64,000 bases of DNA from assembly GCA_947652605.1 (NCBI GenBank), contig OX393582.1, forward strand, positions 11,494,544-11,558,543. The letters are read 5' to 3'. The notes below the pieces were generated by a model. That model was not told the origin of the DNA and did no database searches. It was given only the letters and a program-made list of their open reading frames with translations. The DNA is from Elmis aenea (Eukaryota; Arthropoda; Insecta; Coleoptera; Elmidae). Positions 32,251-44,937 of this stretch are shown piece after piece. How positions within the stretch are numbered: the first letter of the stretch is position 1; each line of letters opens with the position of its first letter. Both the position numbers and the translations under genes were made by a program.

Positions 32251-33840
32251 TTTTCTATTTCTAATAATAAATTATTTAAAAAAAAAGTTTATTAAAGGAA
32301 AAACATTTATATTTTGAAAACATGTTAATAAAATGTGATTAGTTATTGCAGAAAAAGTAAAGAAAAAAATTATTCCATTAGACTAAATTATACTATAAAT
32401 ATTGCTAAAAGTTTAATATATATTTTATGTAACAATAATTGTCACAGAAAAACCATATTTGCTTTATTAGCTATTGCTCTTCAAATAAACAAGTTTGATT
32501 TAAAATTGCCTGTCTTATTAACTACAAAGATCTTTTAGACTACAGTTAAAAATTGTAGGTGAATTGTTATAAGTTTTTAACAGTCTTTTAGAATGTTCAA
32601 AAATAACGACATAGTTATAAAAAGCCTTTTAAGTTGCATAAAAACAGGAAATGCTCAACAATTTAGCGAGACGTAGCGCATATAGTAATGAACTTCCAAC
32701 TACGAAAGTTAAATTTACGTATTAAAGAAGTTAAAGTCGTTAAACTCTTAAAAACTTGTGAAAATATTGTTATATCGCTAGAAGGAAAAGGTAATGCTGC
32801 AGTTATTACGAACGAAATAAAAAATGTTCTGATTCATAAGGGGAATATGTAAAGTTTCAACAAAAAATATAGTTTCTAAAATATAAAATGAAAGCTATCG
32901 AAATAACTTATCTTCAACTCTTTTAATGTAAAAAACTGTAAATTAATTACAATCTACAAAATTAAAATTACCAGGACTTAAAACAAAAATGCATCAAGAA
33001 ACAAGAAAGAAAAGAATCTGGTTGTATCTTTAACAACACGCGATGGTTCAAGCATGTAATCCAATGGGAAGTAAATTTCGAGTAACTTAGGGTGCATTTT
33101 CGTCAAGGGTCTATCTGATAACGGCTATCCACAAGTGTACAGCGAATTAATGGATAATAAGGTGGCTACAAATTCATTTAGCAAACGTTTAAAGTGTTAT
33201 TGGTCACAATAAATTTCAAGTTACGTGGAGATACAGCTTTGTACATTTTCTCTTATTTTATTTTGTTTATAATAAATGTCTGAAGTAATCATTTGCGAAT
33301 ATGAAACATACACATAAGCATTTGTTTGTACCTGTATGTTAAAAGACTTAATAAGTTCTAAACACTACTAAGTTGCTAAGTTGATCTCTCTTTTGCAACA
33401 TACATTATTCATATCTTGATCTTAGATCGCCAGATCTGACCGCATGCTATATTTTTTTTGTGGCAAAGTTTTCAAAGGTCTTTTCCACAAGGTACTTAGA
33501 AACACGTGTCTCATCCCTTGGAAATATTGCAATGTGTGAGTGTGATAGGCAACCCACAACCAAGATGTTGAGAATTTGTGCAGTTTACGAATGCAGAATT
33601 CCAGAATTTCAGAAATAAATATTTAGCATTTAAAATCGCATTTCATTGGTCCACCCTTTATTTGTACCTGCCTGCAAAGTCATACCTTTAAAATGAAAAA
33701 CAAAACCTGTTTAGAGACAACTGCAGCTTATGTTAAAAATAAAAAAAGACCCTCGTGTTCAACGTGGTTTTGGAAAAAATAGTAAGAGACGGGCACTGCA
33801 CAGAGAGGGAACAATACTAAACTAAATTCACCAACTCATA
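32251..33840. other. AT-rich interval with a faint mariner trace
   Basis: Around 33415-33480 the plus strand reads DLRSPDLTACYIFFVAKFSK, resembling the PRSPDLTPCDFF motif of mariner-family transposases. Nothing else is recognised. Confidence 0.4.
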
Positions 33841-33844
33841 AGTT

Positions 33845-34605
33845 ACACCGATGATGTAGCTTGTAGCTATACTGGCAAGAACTTTAAAGGAACGGGAAAA
33901 ATCACAGTCAGAATGGCAGAAGCAGCACAAAAAATGGAATTAAGAATAAACGAAGATAAGTCCAAGATAATGAGAATAGCACAACAAACAATAGAAGACA
34001 AGCTACTGGTAGGGGAATTTGAGGAAGTAAATGAATTTGTGTACTTAGGGACAATACTCAGAAACAGAATGGAAAAAGGAAAAGACATAAAACTGAGAAT
34101 TCTGTAAGTCAATAAAAGTGCATGAGCTTTAAATAACCTAACAAGAGCAAAACAGTTATCTAGGAGCACCAAACTACGGTTGTATAAAACAATACTAAGA
34201 CCTACAGCGATCTATGGGTGTGAGAGCTGGGTACTGAACAAAATTGCAAAGGAAGCCCTAAAAAGATGGGAAAGAAAGATAATTAGCAGAATAGTGGAAG
34301 GCAAAAGAACAGATGAGGGATATATAAGAAGTACGAACGAGGAGGTATATACAATTTTCAAAGAAGCAACCATAGACAAAGTAATAGATACCAAAAGGAT
34401 ACAATGGCTAGGAGAAGGGAGGACAGCAGAATAATAAAAGATATAGCGTGGAAAGAGCCTACATTCAAGAAAAAAGAGGAAGATCCAGAAAAAATGGAGA
34501 GAAGCTGTGGAGGCAGAACTAAGAGAGAAAAACAACGAATTGGAGGAAGAAAGCGAAAGAGAGCAGAGTGTGGAAAAACATTACCAAGCTCTGGGCCTTA
34601 ACGAG
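33845..34605 (+). pseudogene. RTE/BovB-like LINE, C-terminal half of reverse transcriptase
   Basis: The plus strand opens with YTDDVACS (a mutated YADD box), then MAEAAQKMELRINEDKSKIM and EFVYLGTILRNRMEKGKDI. After a stop near 34107 it continues with KTILRPTAIYGCESWVLNK and ALKRWERKIISRIVEGKRTD up to 34434, then IQWLG. These are standard landmarks after the catalytic box of RTE-like LINEs. Further open pieces to 34605 look like the Lys/Arg-rich tail. It differs from the family at 31181 and 58270. The 5' part is missing. Confidence 0.75.
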
Positions 34606-34689
34606 CTGCAAAATAGCTTTTATATATATAGCTTACATTTTGGCACTTGTTTTGCATCAGCGCGGCCTACTTCGGTGCATAAAAATGCA

Positions 34690-35330
34690 ATTTAATGGCT
34701 ACTTTTTTGAAAAGTGTTGAATATCTCAACAACTACGGGGTTTAGACATAGGACACCCTTCAAATAAATTGAAGGGGAGAAAAAATGCTATCGAATAGCA
34801 TAATAAAACAAGGGTGTTTACGTTTGAAAAAAAAATTAGTTATGTCCCTTTGACGTTTGGAAAGTTTGGCATTTTTTTGTGAACACCCTGTGTCAATAAA
34901 TTTAAATTTTTTATTTTTAAAATGTTGCTCCCAACTGGACTAACATAATTGCTAAAACTTATTTCTTAACTTTAAAAAACGAGGTGGCTACGATTTTTTA
35001 AAGTTAAGCCTGCTTGTGTAAGATTTTTCGGAAAAATAATAATAAGTTGGCAACACTGGCACTAAATCAAAAAATAAACAGACATTCATGTAGAGGTTAA
35101 AAAATGACATCCGCTGACCTGAAGAGATACAGGGTGTTCCATTTAAAAAAACCTTTGTTTTTGTTATAGCGCAAAAATGGGACACCCTGTATAGATGAAA
35201 ATAATTTTACGACGCAGATCTTTTCAAATCAATAACTTTATGTATTTCAGTTTTTTTTCTATCTCCTATGGGCGGGGCGCTATGAAAGCCCGACGCACTA
35301 ATAAATCACCCTGTATATAAGCGGAGCGGA
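34690..35330. repeat. Cluster of ACAGGGTGT-type MITE fragments
   Basis: Ends of the ACAGGGTGTTCC / ACACCCTGTATA kind occur near 34800, 34885, 35129, 35183 and 35312. The order of modules (TTGAATATCTC near 34718; GCACTAATAAATCACCCTG near 35300) resembles 1330-1530 and 3400-3550. Confidence 0.5.
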
Positions 35331-36301
35331 ACGGAACAAGAATGAGGTGGGTAAGGGTATGTTGCCCAAACAAGAAGTTGCTCTATTGGTCACTAAAAAC
35401 ATAATTCCATATAAGTTTACTTAGAAATAAAACTTATTTAGCGTCCACTAATTATTTAAATAGTAATGACAAGTAAGAATTTTTTATGATACATAATGCA
35501 CTAAGCTTTTAGTTGGATAAGCAAAATATTAATTTATGTGGATGTGGTTCTACATGTAAATTCAGTAGACAAAAAGCAGAAAAACTACATTAACAGTTAG
35601 TTGGCTTTAACAAGAAAATCAAATATGGTTAGTATGTGGAAAAAACATGTACCTAATTTGAAAGTTTTTTTTGTTGTTATAATCTCAAATTCTGATTTAT
35701 TATAAATCTTGTCTGGTTAACAACATCAAACGTTTGCATTACAAACATAGTAGCACATAAATTTTGTTGATTTAACCGAATATCCAGAACTTTTACGTAT
35801 TAAGGTAGATATTAGCTCATATTCAAACTTTTCATCTGGAAGGCGGTTTATAAACATGTTATCAAGTAATTTACACTTCGTTTAATTTCACTTGAGTTGT
35901 TTACCATCTTTTTACTTCACAAGGTTATCATATTTAAAATATTAAGCAGAATACCATGCATGTATTATAATCTGTTAACTTGCCTGCGTCAAAAGCTTTT
36001 CCTTTTGCATGTATAGTCCTTGTTATCCTTGCAGATGTTATTATAAACCTGCAACAAAACAAACATTATTATAAGATGGTATTTTAAGATCCAAACTTTG
36101 TAGAACATGATAACTTTGCTATTAAAATTGATCAGCTTTGCCAAATTTAAACCTATTATTTTTAACTGTTGTAAGAGATATAGATACCTATTAATGTCCG
36201 GAATTAGTATGAGCCTGTATACAAATGAAAATTTGCTACAAATATCTGCAATGACATTAGTAATTTATTGAACCTACTTATTTATAATATTTTGTACCGT
36301 G
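35331..36301. other. AT-rich interval, nothing recognised
   Basis: No gene or element ends seen. Confidence 0.4.
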
Positions 36302-36305
36302 ATAT

Positions 36306-37038
36306 TGTCACGTTTATGGAATTCCAAGAGTTTTCCAATGGGGTCGTAGCAGTGTGACGGGGGTTCAATAAAAGGCCGAAGTTCTCAAAACACTTATAAG
36401 ATATATTAAAGTTAACTTACATAATTGTGGACAGCAATACGGGTACGACTCGGTTTGACTCTAACCTGGCTTGATGAGGATTCATCCTTCGTGAGAGAGT
36501 ATGGCTCTGTTGTGTAGACTTGGATCTCTGGCTCGTGGACTTCAGTTGTCCTGGTAGAACTCGCTTGGAGGTACTTGGAACGCCTAGGGTGGACACCTTC
36601 GGGTTTCGGCAGCACTTCGGGAAGGCTTCTGATGTTCACTGATGAACTTTTGATGATCTTCTCTTTTTTCTATGTTTTAGAGCGTCCTTTTTATATTAGC
36701 TACTTTCCCACGTTTTTGCGGCGGCCAAAGAGTCATACCGGTCCTAGCCGTATATGGTCATTGTTACAATCACATAATCATTCCTAAAAATATAATCGTC
36801 CTATTTCTAACAACCTTATCTATATATAATTTTAGCAAGAAACACGTCATCAATTTGGCGTAAGTTTGCAAGTTTGCATCAGATGTGGTTAACTATTCTC
36901 AGATGCCTAATCTATGACTGAAGGCTAATTGCGTAAGCACATTACATCATTATTACATCATTGAATTTTCATAAAAGTTATAGTATAACAATACAACAAT
37001 ACTAAATACAATATTAAAATATTAATGCCTTTGTGACA
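36306..37038. mobile_element. Solo LTR, 733 bp
   Basis: It starts TGTCACGTTT, ends TTTGTGACA, and has the 4-bp duplication ATAT at 36302-36305 and 37039-37042. The left half is GC-richer than its surroundings, and AATAAAAGG lies at 36367. No internal region is present. Unrelated to the LTRs at 1528 and 6592. Confidence 0.8.
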
Positions 37039-37299
37039 ATATCAAAACTTATTTTGGTCCTTCGAAAGTTCACATTGATTTTAAAATAATTGTCAATGCT
37101 AGTATCGCGCATTTATATCAATAATTTTTAATTGTTAAAATTTGTAAGGCGGTTTTGGTGAAGATTTTTTTCTATTGTAATTTAACGCAGTTTTCAAGTC
37201 ATTTTAAGTGTGGTTTTTAACAAAATTAACATGATTAAGCCTATTTTAGAACTAGACTGCTAGTAAATGGAATTTGGAAATACAGTTAAATTTTATGTT

Positions 37300-38238
37300 C
37301 GGACGGTTTTTGGGAGCTCTTGCCAGACTTAGCAGTAATATCAAAGAATATTTATGCATGTGTTATAAATTGTGTTGTGTGTTTTGGGGAAACTGGCTCT
37401 GTGACTCATAAAAAAGTGCTGGTAAGCCAACCGTTCGTACAAAAGAAGTTGTTAATGACGTTCGTCAACGTATAAAGCGTTGAAGTTATGCAGAGGTACA
37501 AATGTACCTATCCGTGTGTTTAAGGTTGTAAAATTTTCCGTGTACACAAGGATTAACCCCAAAAAATTAACCATTTTAAATTAGTCAAGTGAAATTGACC
37601 ATTTTCATCAAAAACTGCTAAAAGCGATGAGGCCTATTTTCATCTCAGTGGTCAACAAGCAAAATAGACGTTTCTGGACAAGGAAAAATCTTCGTCGAAA
37701 TCAAACATCAGCATTATATTTTGTTAAAGTGAGCTACTAATGTGGCGCTCACGGGCAAAAAAAAATTGGGCCCTATTTTTTTGAAAACCAAAGAGGTGAA
37801 TCAATTATTGTCATTTGTGAGGACTATCGAAAAATGACTGAGAACTTTTTGGCTAAAAAAATTTGAAAAACAAGGACTGGTAAATATGCGGTTCCAACAA
37901 GATGGTGCCACGCTACACACATCCCAAGAAACAGTACAAAAGGATATGTTTCTTGGTCGTTTAATACATATTTTTGTGATTTCAAGTGGTCACCAAGATC
38001 TCCTGATCTGACTGAACCAGATCATTTTTGGTGGGCGTAGGTATGTGAAGAAAAAGTGTATGCGAACAAACTGGAAACAGTTCAACAACTTAAGAACAAC
38101 ATTTGCAATGCAATAGAAGCAATATCGCCAGAAATTTTAAACGATGTTATGAAAACTGGGGTAAAAAGAGCTGAACATTGCATAGCTGCTGGTGGATCGC
38201 ATTTAATCGACATTTTTGCCAAAAGATTAAAAAAATGA
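37300..38238 (+). pseudogene. Mariner-superfamily transposase pseudogene
   Basis: Decayed coding sequence in several frames. Recognisable in order are SEEAHFHLS-like and RRFWTRKNLRRNQTSALYFV sequences (about 37640-37735), IGPYFFENQRGESIIV (37765), FQQDGATLHTSQETVQ with the second catalytic Asp (37893), a PRSPDLTEPDHFWW motif (38000), and an intact 60-codon end, YANKLETVQQLKNNICNAIE to KRLKK at stop 38238. This order fits the DDE domain of mariner-like insect transposases. Many stops and shifts rule out function. Terminal repeats were not found. Confidence 0.78.
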
Positions 38239-38345
38239 ATTTTGAACCTTAATTAAATATAATTTTTAAAAACTTAAATCTTTTGTTTGCAGCAAAAGAT
38301 ATTAAAAACTATAATGGTAGTGTGACGCTTGCTCGCACCCAGTGT

Positions 38346-38601
38346 TAACCGAGCTTGTTGGCTGGTTGGTAAAACAACCTAACTTGTAATCGCGAGGTCC
38401 TGGGTTCGATTCCCAGGGCCGACTGTCATTGTAGAGGTTTCAGGTGGTTTCCTCTATGGTTAAGGCAAATGCTGTGGCAGTACTTCCACCTATCCTTGCC
38501 CATCCTTGACTATCCACATCCCTACTTATTATTCTTGTACCTCTTACGACTGAAGCAGTCTCCGCGCGAGCGGAACAAAACACGTGACCTTTGACCTTTT
38601 G
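38346..38601 (+). mobile_element. tRNA-derived SINE with 9-bp target duplication
   Basis: The head carries a tRNA-like segment with GGTTCGATTCC (38403-38413). The tail ends past CACGTG (38581). ACCCAGTGT flanks it at 38337-38345 and 38602-38610. It lacks the GGGGGGTTGACCCCC part seen in the other two copies. Confidence 0.9.
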
Positions 38602-38610
38602 ACCCAGTGT

Positions 38611-39587
38611 AAGCTATAGCAGTTTTAACTTAAAGTAAACCGCAATATGCGCAAAGAGAGGGGATGGCGGTTGAAATTTAGACTTTTCCAAAATGTTGAG
38701 TAACGGTAAATAAATTTATAAGTTATAATCACTTTGCTGAAACAGACGGATGTTTTTAGGTTCCGCAGTAATAAATGCTTTGGACTAGTTTTGGTTTCTG
38801 CGTCAAAAACCACTTTACATTAAAACAGCTCTTAGACGGCAGTTTTCCATTCCATGACCAGCTTTGACCAAGATAATTTTTGATATCACGGTATAAATGA
38901 AGGAACTACTAAAAGAATTCTAGATTTAAAACACACAAAATAAGAAACATTTTATGCATTTTTAGTAGGTACAAAACATTTATCGTTTACCTTTTAAGCG
39001 TATGAAATTTGATTTCAAATGTTTATATTTAAGAAAGAATCTGTCTAAGTCCTCTACAAAAATTAAAATGTTTAAACTATCGCTTAGATATATTCATGCC
39101 GAATAATTGATGCTAATTTCTACTCACCAAATAACGGGTGCAAATTTAAAGGATATACTTAAGTTTTATATTTATTTAAGGGAAAAAGAAAGTGTTTTGT
39201 GGATTTAATTACATTTTGGGTTAAAATAACATTATGTGTTATGCTGTGGCTTTTGCTAACCCGGTTTCCCTGTACTGATGTGGTTAATTTAATCTTTCGA
39301 CACTTGAATTGACTTTCAAATGTTTTTCAATCCGCCTAGAGCAAATCAGTGCCAACAATTCAGTAAATTTTTGCTGGCGACAGGAGCAAAGCGTAAAAGA
39401 CACCGTAAAGCTCGGAACCCTCGAAATAAAGGTGTGATCACCAGGTGTGAATAATTCAATACAAGAGCGTGTCGTGCCGTATTGCAAGGCAGATGCCAGT
39501 TGTTTAAGAGATGTGTCCCTTTTATTTACATTTCACAGATTTAGCGAAAACTGCATAAAATATTAATGCTATTATTAATTTGTCTAG
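38611..39587. other. Intronic interval, no coding seen
   Basis: It runs up to the acceptor of the thrombospondin-repeat exon. Open frames here (for example minus strand 39284-39487) show no domain. Confidence 0.4.
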
Positions 39588-39793
39588 GATTTTGGGGAAG
39601 CATGCGGGCCGACAGGCGACGTGATAATAAACGAAAGGGGCCAAAAATATGGGATCATTGGGGTAAATGGTCAACTTGTTCGGTTACTTGTGGTCTGGGA
39701 AAAATTACCAGATGGCGTCATTGTGTATCTGGAGGCTGTGCCAGTGGAGAAAAAGAAGCTCAGCTTAACACATGTACTTTACCAGCTTGCTGA
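39588..39793 (+). CDS. Secreted thrombospondin-repeat protein, exon 2
   Basis: The exon encodes RFWGSMRADRRRDNKRKGP and then a thrombospondin type-1 repeat: the WDHWGKW tryptophan ladder, CSVTCGLGK, RWRHC, GGC, NTC and PAC, six cysteines in all, ending at TGA 39793 straight after the last one. AG at 39586-39587 is a splice acceptor. Joining to exon 1 (24418) completes an Arg codon in frame and places the repeat at about residues 133-179. Type-1 repeats of this kind bind glycans or matrix partners outside the cell. Alternatively, translation could start at ATG 39566, which would give MLLLICLGFWGS as a weak signal peptide in a single-exon gene. The domain is certain; the gene model is inferred. 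Confidence 0.85.
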
Positions 39794-40152
39794 ATGCATG
39801 CCTAAGCTTGATCCTGTTCTATCTAATTTTAAAGCTCTTTTACGTATATTTTATATTAAACTGTTTTATAATAACCGTTTTTATCTAGGAATCCAACTAG
39901 CTTGTACAAAATAGGGTATTGTTTATTAATATTGTTATAAAAACCTTTTTAAAAAATTGTATTTTCGTAAATGTCTTCCACTTATTTAGAGTTTTTAGAT
40001 CTTTTAATTTTAAGGACCTTAACTTCTCAAAAGAAAATTGTTCTGTTGTTTTAATGCTTTATCCAGCATTTTTCAATCTGCGTGTCAAGACATGCTGGTT
40101 TAGTTTGTCATCACGGTATTGCTAACTTGTCCAAAATGTCTACCGCTCCTTT
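39794..40152. other. Probable 3' UTR and flank
   Basis: AT-rich sequence after the thrombospondin-repeat stop codon. I see no further coding. Confidence 0.4.
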
Positions 40153-40156
40153 AGTT

Positions 40157-42315
40157 GAAGGGTGTTAGGTGAAAACAAGGAATGTAATTTTTTATCGATT
40201 TGGAGATATTGGTACCATCTGATAGATATCTTTCTGTACTAAGTCATAGTTTATTCGGTTTAAAAGAATACCAGTGTTGTCAAGAGTAATTCCACACACA
40301 AATGCAGGCAGTTTGGGAGAAAACGTTGTATGTCATACCGTGAGCAGGAGAAAACAAAGATTGAAGGGTTTGCTGCAAAAAGGGGTTAGCTCCAAATTTT
40401 GTGCGTTTTGAGTTAGACATCCTATCTTGTGCAAAAAAAAACTCTTTTGATTGGTACAAGAACGAGGTAGCTCCTAGCATTAATTTCTGAGTTATTCCAC
40501 ATATAGATTTGACTATCTTGTTCGTTTGGGGCAAAAAAGATGCAGCTCCTGGAGCTCCCTCCTTATTGTGACAAATAGCTGAGGTGGTTTGTTGACATTA
40601 AGGTTATAGTTTCAGATTTTGTTGTTATACGTGTGGTAGTACGTTATTTTGACAGAAGATTTGTGTTTTTTGTACTTGGACATTGTTTTTTAATAATTTT
40701 AAAAAAAAAGTAAAAAGAGAGGCTTTGAGCTAAAAAAAAAGAAAAAAAAGGTCCCACTTATTCAATGCGGCCCGCGTTACTCACACATCTAATTTACTGG
40801 CCCGTAGTACCATTTGAGTTTGCGACCCCTACCCTACAAAGTGGTTGATCACATACTTTGGGGCAAGGAGGTAGCACCAACATTCAAAACATGGCCCATT
40901 ACTCCAGAAGAGATATTTTTCATGCTAATAGTGAAACTTGTGTACAATAAGTTAAAAAAAAAATCTTGTAACTTGAGATTTGAACTGTTAAAACGTTTTT
41001 TTAATTTTCTCACCCATTTATAAAATTGGAGCTAATCCCTTTTTGCAGCAAACTCTTCGATTGTCAACAGCTGATTCTCTTGGGCACATGCGATTTTCTG
41101 TCGCCGCGACTATAAAATCGCAGTCGCAAGATAATTGTATGGATCGCGCACTTGCGACTAAACAGTCGTTAAATACTCTCATTTTATAGAAATAGTTTGT
41201 GCTGTGGCTCTATTTTTACGGTCAAAGAACAAAAAGCAGGGTAAAAAGCAGGGACCCAAACCGCAAAGAATAACGGTGCAGTGCCGGTTACAGGTTCAAC
41301 GAATTGTAACTTCTCGGTTGTGATAAATCGGTACGGGTTTGGTGAAAACAGTTCAGTTCCGGTTCCTGCTTAAAGCCTTATTTTTTGTTTTTATTAGAAA
41401 GTTTTAAAACATTCAATAACAAAAGAAATTATCACCAAATATATATTAAGTGTTGATTATTTGTTTATCAAAAATTACAAAATAAAAAAACGCATTGGCG
41501 TTAAAATATTTCATCATCTTTAATTATATATTAATAAGAACGAACATTGAATTGCAAATTTTGACACCGCTGTATAATTAGACATTCTTACAGAAAATAA
41601 AAGAAGAATTTAAAATTGAATTGTTTAAAGAAAGCAGTACTAAAGTTAATTATTATAAGTACAAAGAATATTAACAGATGAATGGTTAATAGAATATTTC
41701 ATCGAAATCCCATTAACCCTTGCGAGACTAACGGGACAATAAGTATATCCGCTAATTATAATAAGCAGGAAAAGGTTTGCAGAACACTGGGAATTGGTAA
41801 TAAGACAAACAAGGCCAACAGAAAATAAAAAATTTTAATCGCCAACACAATCACGCTATAAACTGCTTCCACTAAATGAAGAAAAATACAAAGATATTGC
41901 ACATCTTTCAATTTTTTTAAATTTGGAATCTAATAATTTACTTCATTAAAACAATTTTATTAATAAATAATATAATTAGTTGTTAGCGAGTGTAAATAAT
42001 TAATTCTAAGTCGCATCCTAAGACTATTATTGTTTTAAATAAGTTACAATAAATGGTATTTTTTCATTGACATTACTTAATATGTTAAACCGTAAATTGA
42101 CAGGTCATTTAGAATAACTAATTATTGTAATTAAAAAAAAAATACTTTTCACATTCTTTGGTTAGTACTCATTTATAATAATATGATCCATAGTAAAATA
42201 AACTTTGGTTGATACAGCTCTATGAACAAAAAAACAGTAGACTTTAAAATCTTTAAAATCGAATTGTAAAGAACTAATAAAAATTTGCATTCCTTGTTTT
42301 CACCAAACACCCTTC
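40157..42315. mobile_element. TIR element of unknown class, 2,159 bp
   Basis: Inverted ends of 28 bp (GAAGGGTGTTAGGTG inward from 40157; its inverse ending at 42315) match at 27 positions. AGTT flanks both sides (40153-40156, 42316-42319), suggesting a 4-bp duplication. Inside is a second inverted pair, 40362-40400 and 41022-41060 (TTTGCTGCAAAAAGG). No transposase is recognised. Confidence 0.75.
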
Positions 42316-42589
42316 AGTTTTATTATAATCTGAAATCAAAAGTGTATTTTTTTTTTGTGATTTTCATTACATGATGCAAGTGCTCAGAAGCTTTACATTT
42401 TAATTTCACTTTGGGATATATGAAAGTATTGTCGTGTGTCTCTCAATATAAAATTTTTAGTACAAAATTTCCTATCTATTTTAAATAATTTCTGGCTGTA
42501 GCTTGGGCTTATTTTTCTGATTGTTCCGAGCAATGTAATGTTTCTTTTCAGTTACATTTGCCCCAACTCGTAAGAAGTAAAAAATAGTC

Positions 42590-43535
42590 TCATGTTGCAT
42601 TGTGTCCTTCTAGACTATTAGTAAGAGCTAGCACTACCTTCTTGCCTTGACCTTTTACTGGTGCTCTTCCTTCTGGTTTACCAAGGTATACTTCCGTATT
42701 GTACATGTAAAAGTTTTCAGAATCGCACAGTGTCCAAATTTTTATTCTGTTCTTTGCTGGTTTACTGGACATATACTGTCGAAATGGACTACGGTCTCTG
42801 AAGAGTACCAGTTCCTCATCTACAAGAACCTTTTCATTCACATTAAAAAGGTTTGGAAGGACCGTGACCCATTCATCCCATAATTCAGGTATAGCTGCCA
42901 ATTTGTCGGTATGGCGTTGTGGGCGAGTTCCTTTGTCATCAAAGAGAATAAACCTTGAAATAATGTGAAGCCGCTGTAGTAACATATTTATGTTAAAATG
43001 GGATGACCAACGTTTTCATCCCATAAACAAGACGTTGCTTCTGCATAGGATCTATATATGCCAGGTAAAATTAGTACACCAAAATACGCTTCCAAATCTA
43101 TTGCAGTGATTTCTTAAAATTGATCACCATACATTTTTTTCCCTTCGAGATTGCCCATCTTCAAAGTTGAATTCACAATTATTGGTGTAAAAAACAAGAA
43201 AAATGTAGATTTCTTATCACTTATTCTGGAAACGGTGTAAGTTGTTGGACCCGGTTTTGTCCGAATATTATTTTTTTATCGAAAATCTTCCTTGTTGAAT
43301 TGCAGGTTCAGAGTTCCACTTGATAGTGCCATGTTAAGAAGTGACGCCTCTACTCTTATCATCATTGTCTGAAGTTATAACGTCCTCATCTTCGCTTGAT
43401 TCGCTCTGCACATCCTCTTCAGATAAATGATCGTCTATTCAGATTCCAAATCGTCTTCTAGAGAAGCATATAAAACTTCTTCGAGTTCTTTGTCTGTCAA
43501 TGGTCTTTTATACGTTTTCGTAGAATATTTCAATA
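42590..43535 (-). pseudogene. piggyBac transposase pseudogene
   Basis: Minus strand. The N-terminus near 43530-43400 reads RPLTDKELEEVLYASLEDDL and an acidic EDVQSESSEDEDVITSDNDD, in broken frames. Further on come LEAYFGVLILPGIYR and WDENVGHPI. The open 131-codon piece (42590-42985) has RFILFDDKGTRPQR, LVDEELVLFRDRSPFRQYMS and KPAKNRIKIWTLCDS, which is the catalytic core of piggyBac transposases including a catalytic Asp in VDEEL. The rest of the C-terminal half, with the cysteine cross-brace, is missing beyond 42590. Several shifts and stops separate the parts. Confidence 0.85.
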
Positions 43536-43565
43536 ATTAAACAATTAACAGTGGTGAGAATATAT

Positions 43566-43601
43566 TAACCGGGTCATATCGACCCGAACACAATAGGAGG
43601 G
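43566..43601. mobile_element. piggyBac end with CGGGTC palindrome
   Basis: CGGGTCATATCGACCCG (43570-43586) is followed by ACAATAGGAGGG and TTAA (43602-43605). It lies just upstream of the transposase pseudogene and is probably that element's terminus. The other end was not found with confidence. Confidence 0.65.
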
Positions 43602-43605
43602 TTAA

Positions 43606-44935
43606 GAAGATTGAAGAACTTTGTTTATAGTCAACAATGTGAAACAAGATGGATGTTTCAAAAAAATTGGCACAGAATATTCTCGTTCTTCCATATGACT
43701 TGATTAGAAAATAAATTTCTTACGAAATTCATGGAAACTTTTAAGGTAGCATCATATGCCCGCGCGTGATTTCTTCCTTTGGGGGTACTTGAAATCACAC
43801 GATTCAACCACCAAGACCACACAAACTCCGGGCCTTTAAAGAACGAATCTGAGAAGAAGTCGTTCGTTATATCGAACCAATGAATTTTGAATTGGTTTAA
43901 TAGGAATTTAGTAGTGCATGGAAACGTAATAATTGCTTGCTGAATATATTTGCATGTTATATCAAAAACACAACCAATATATTTGAGCCTAGAATTAAAC
44001 TAAGACAAGAATTTTAAGTAATGGTAAATAAACTAGTAAAACATTAATTTAAGGACCTTAAATGGAGCATGTTGCATGTTTTAATTGGTTTACGATCTTA
44101 AGAAACTTTACTGTAAATTTTAATCAACTTACATCGATTTTCAAATTCCTCACAGCAAACTGTTTATTAAACTTGTAATTAAAACAAATTAATTGAAAAT
44201 TGCAATAAATTTCAGAGACGAGCGATTCTAAAGCTTAACGTATTTAAAATATTTACCTCCACACCATTAACAAAATCTTAAGGAAGCAAGTTAAATCCTG
44301 AATTAACTAAAATGTAAGTCGCTTTTTGTTCGTTTTGAAAGCAACGTCTTAATACTAATCTGTGTATCATGAGCTTAAATGTCTTATCAAATCGCTTTAT
44401 CAATCTCTTTATACGGAACGATGTCGAAGCGTATTAACATACAAATCTAGAATAATAAGATTACGACAATATAAAACCCCGAGAGAATCCTCTGTATCCC
44501 GCTCGAACTACTGCGTCTTCATAGGAGAACAAAGGAGTTGTAACAATTTACAACCTTTGTGAGAAATAACGACAAACAATTTGATCAGCGTTTCTCGGTA
44601 CTGCAAAGAATTGTTATTCCTACAGCAATACTGTTACAGTGTTTCAACTGCTCTGGAATAAAACATTGTGTTTAATAACGAAGATTTTCAAACAACAAGC
44701 AATAAAAAGTGTTCTTTCTCCATGACCACAGACCAAGTCTAAAAAGATTTAGAAATAGGTTTTAGCTAATATTCATATCAAAAACACTAGTAAGCCAAAA
44801 GACATTCTAACTGTTCTAGGATCCACACCTGAAAATTTCTACACTTTTACACGGCTCGGGCCTGCGAAGCCCAGTTAAATATAATTTTAAAAAAATATTT
44901 TTTGATATCATTTAGTATTTATTTTTGCTAATGCA
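43606..44935. other. AT-rich interval, nothing recognised
   Basis: A more GC-rich patch at 44460-44540 does not give a convincing exon. Confidence 0.4.
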
Positions 44936-44937
44936 TA

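Noticed and set aside
41712..41760. TTAACCCTTGCGAG as left end of the piggyBac pseudogene element at 42590-43601
   Set aside because: It lies inside the well-bounded TIR element 40157-42315, whose right end would then fall inside the piggyBac element; the two readings conflict and the terminal match is weak.
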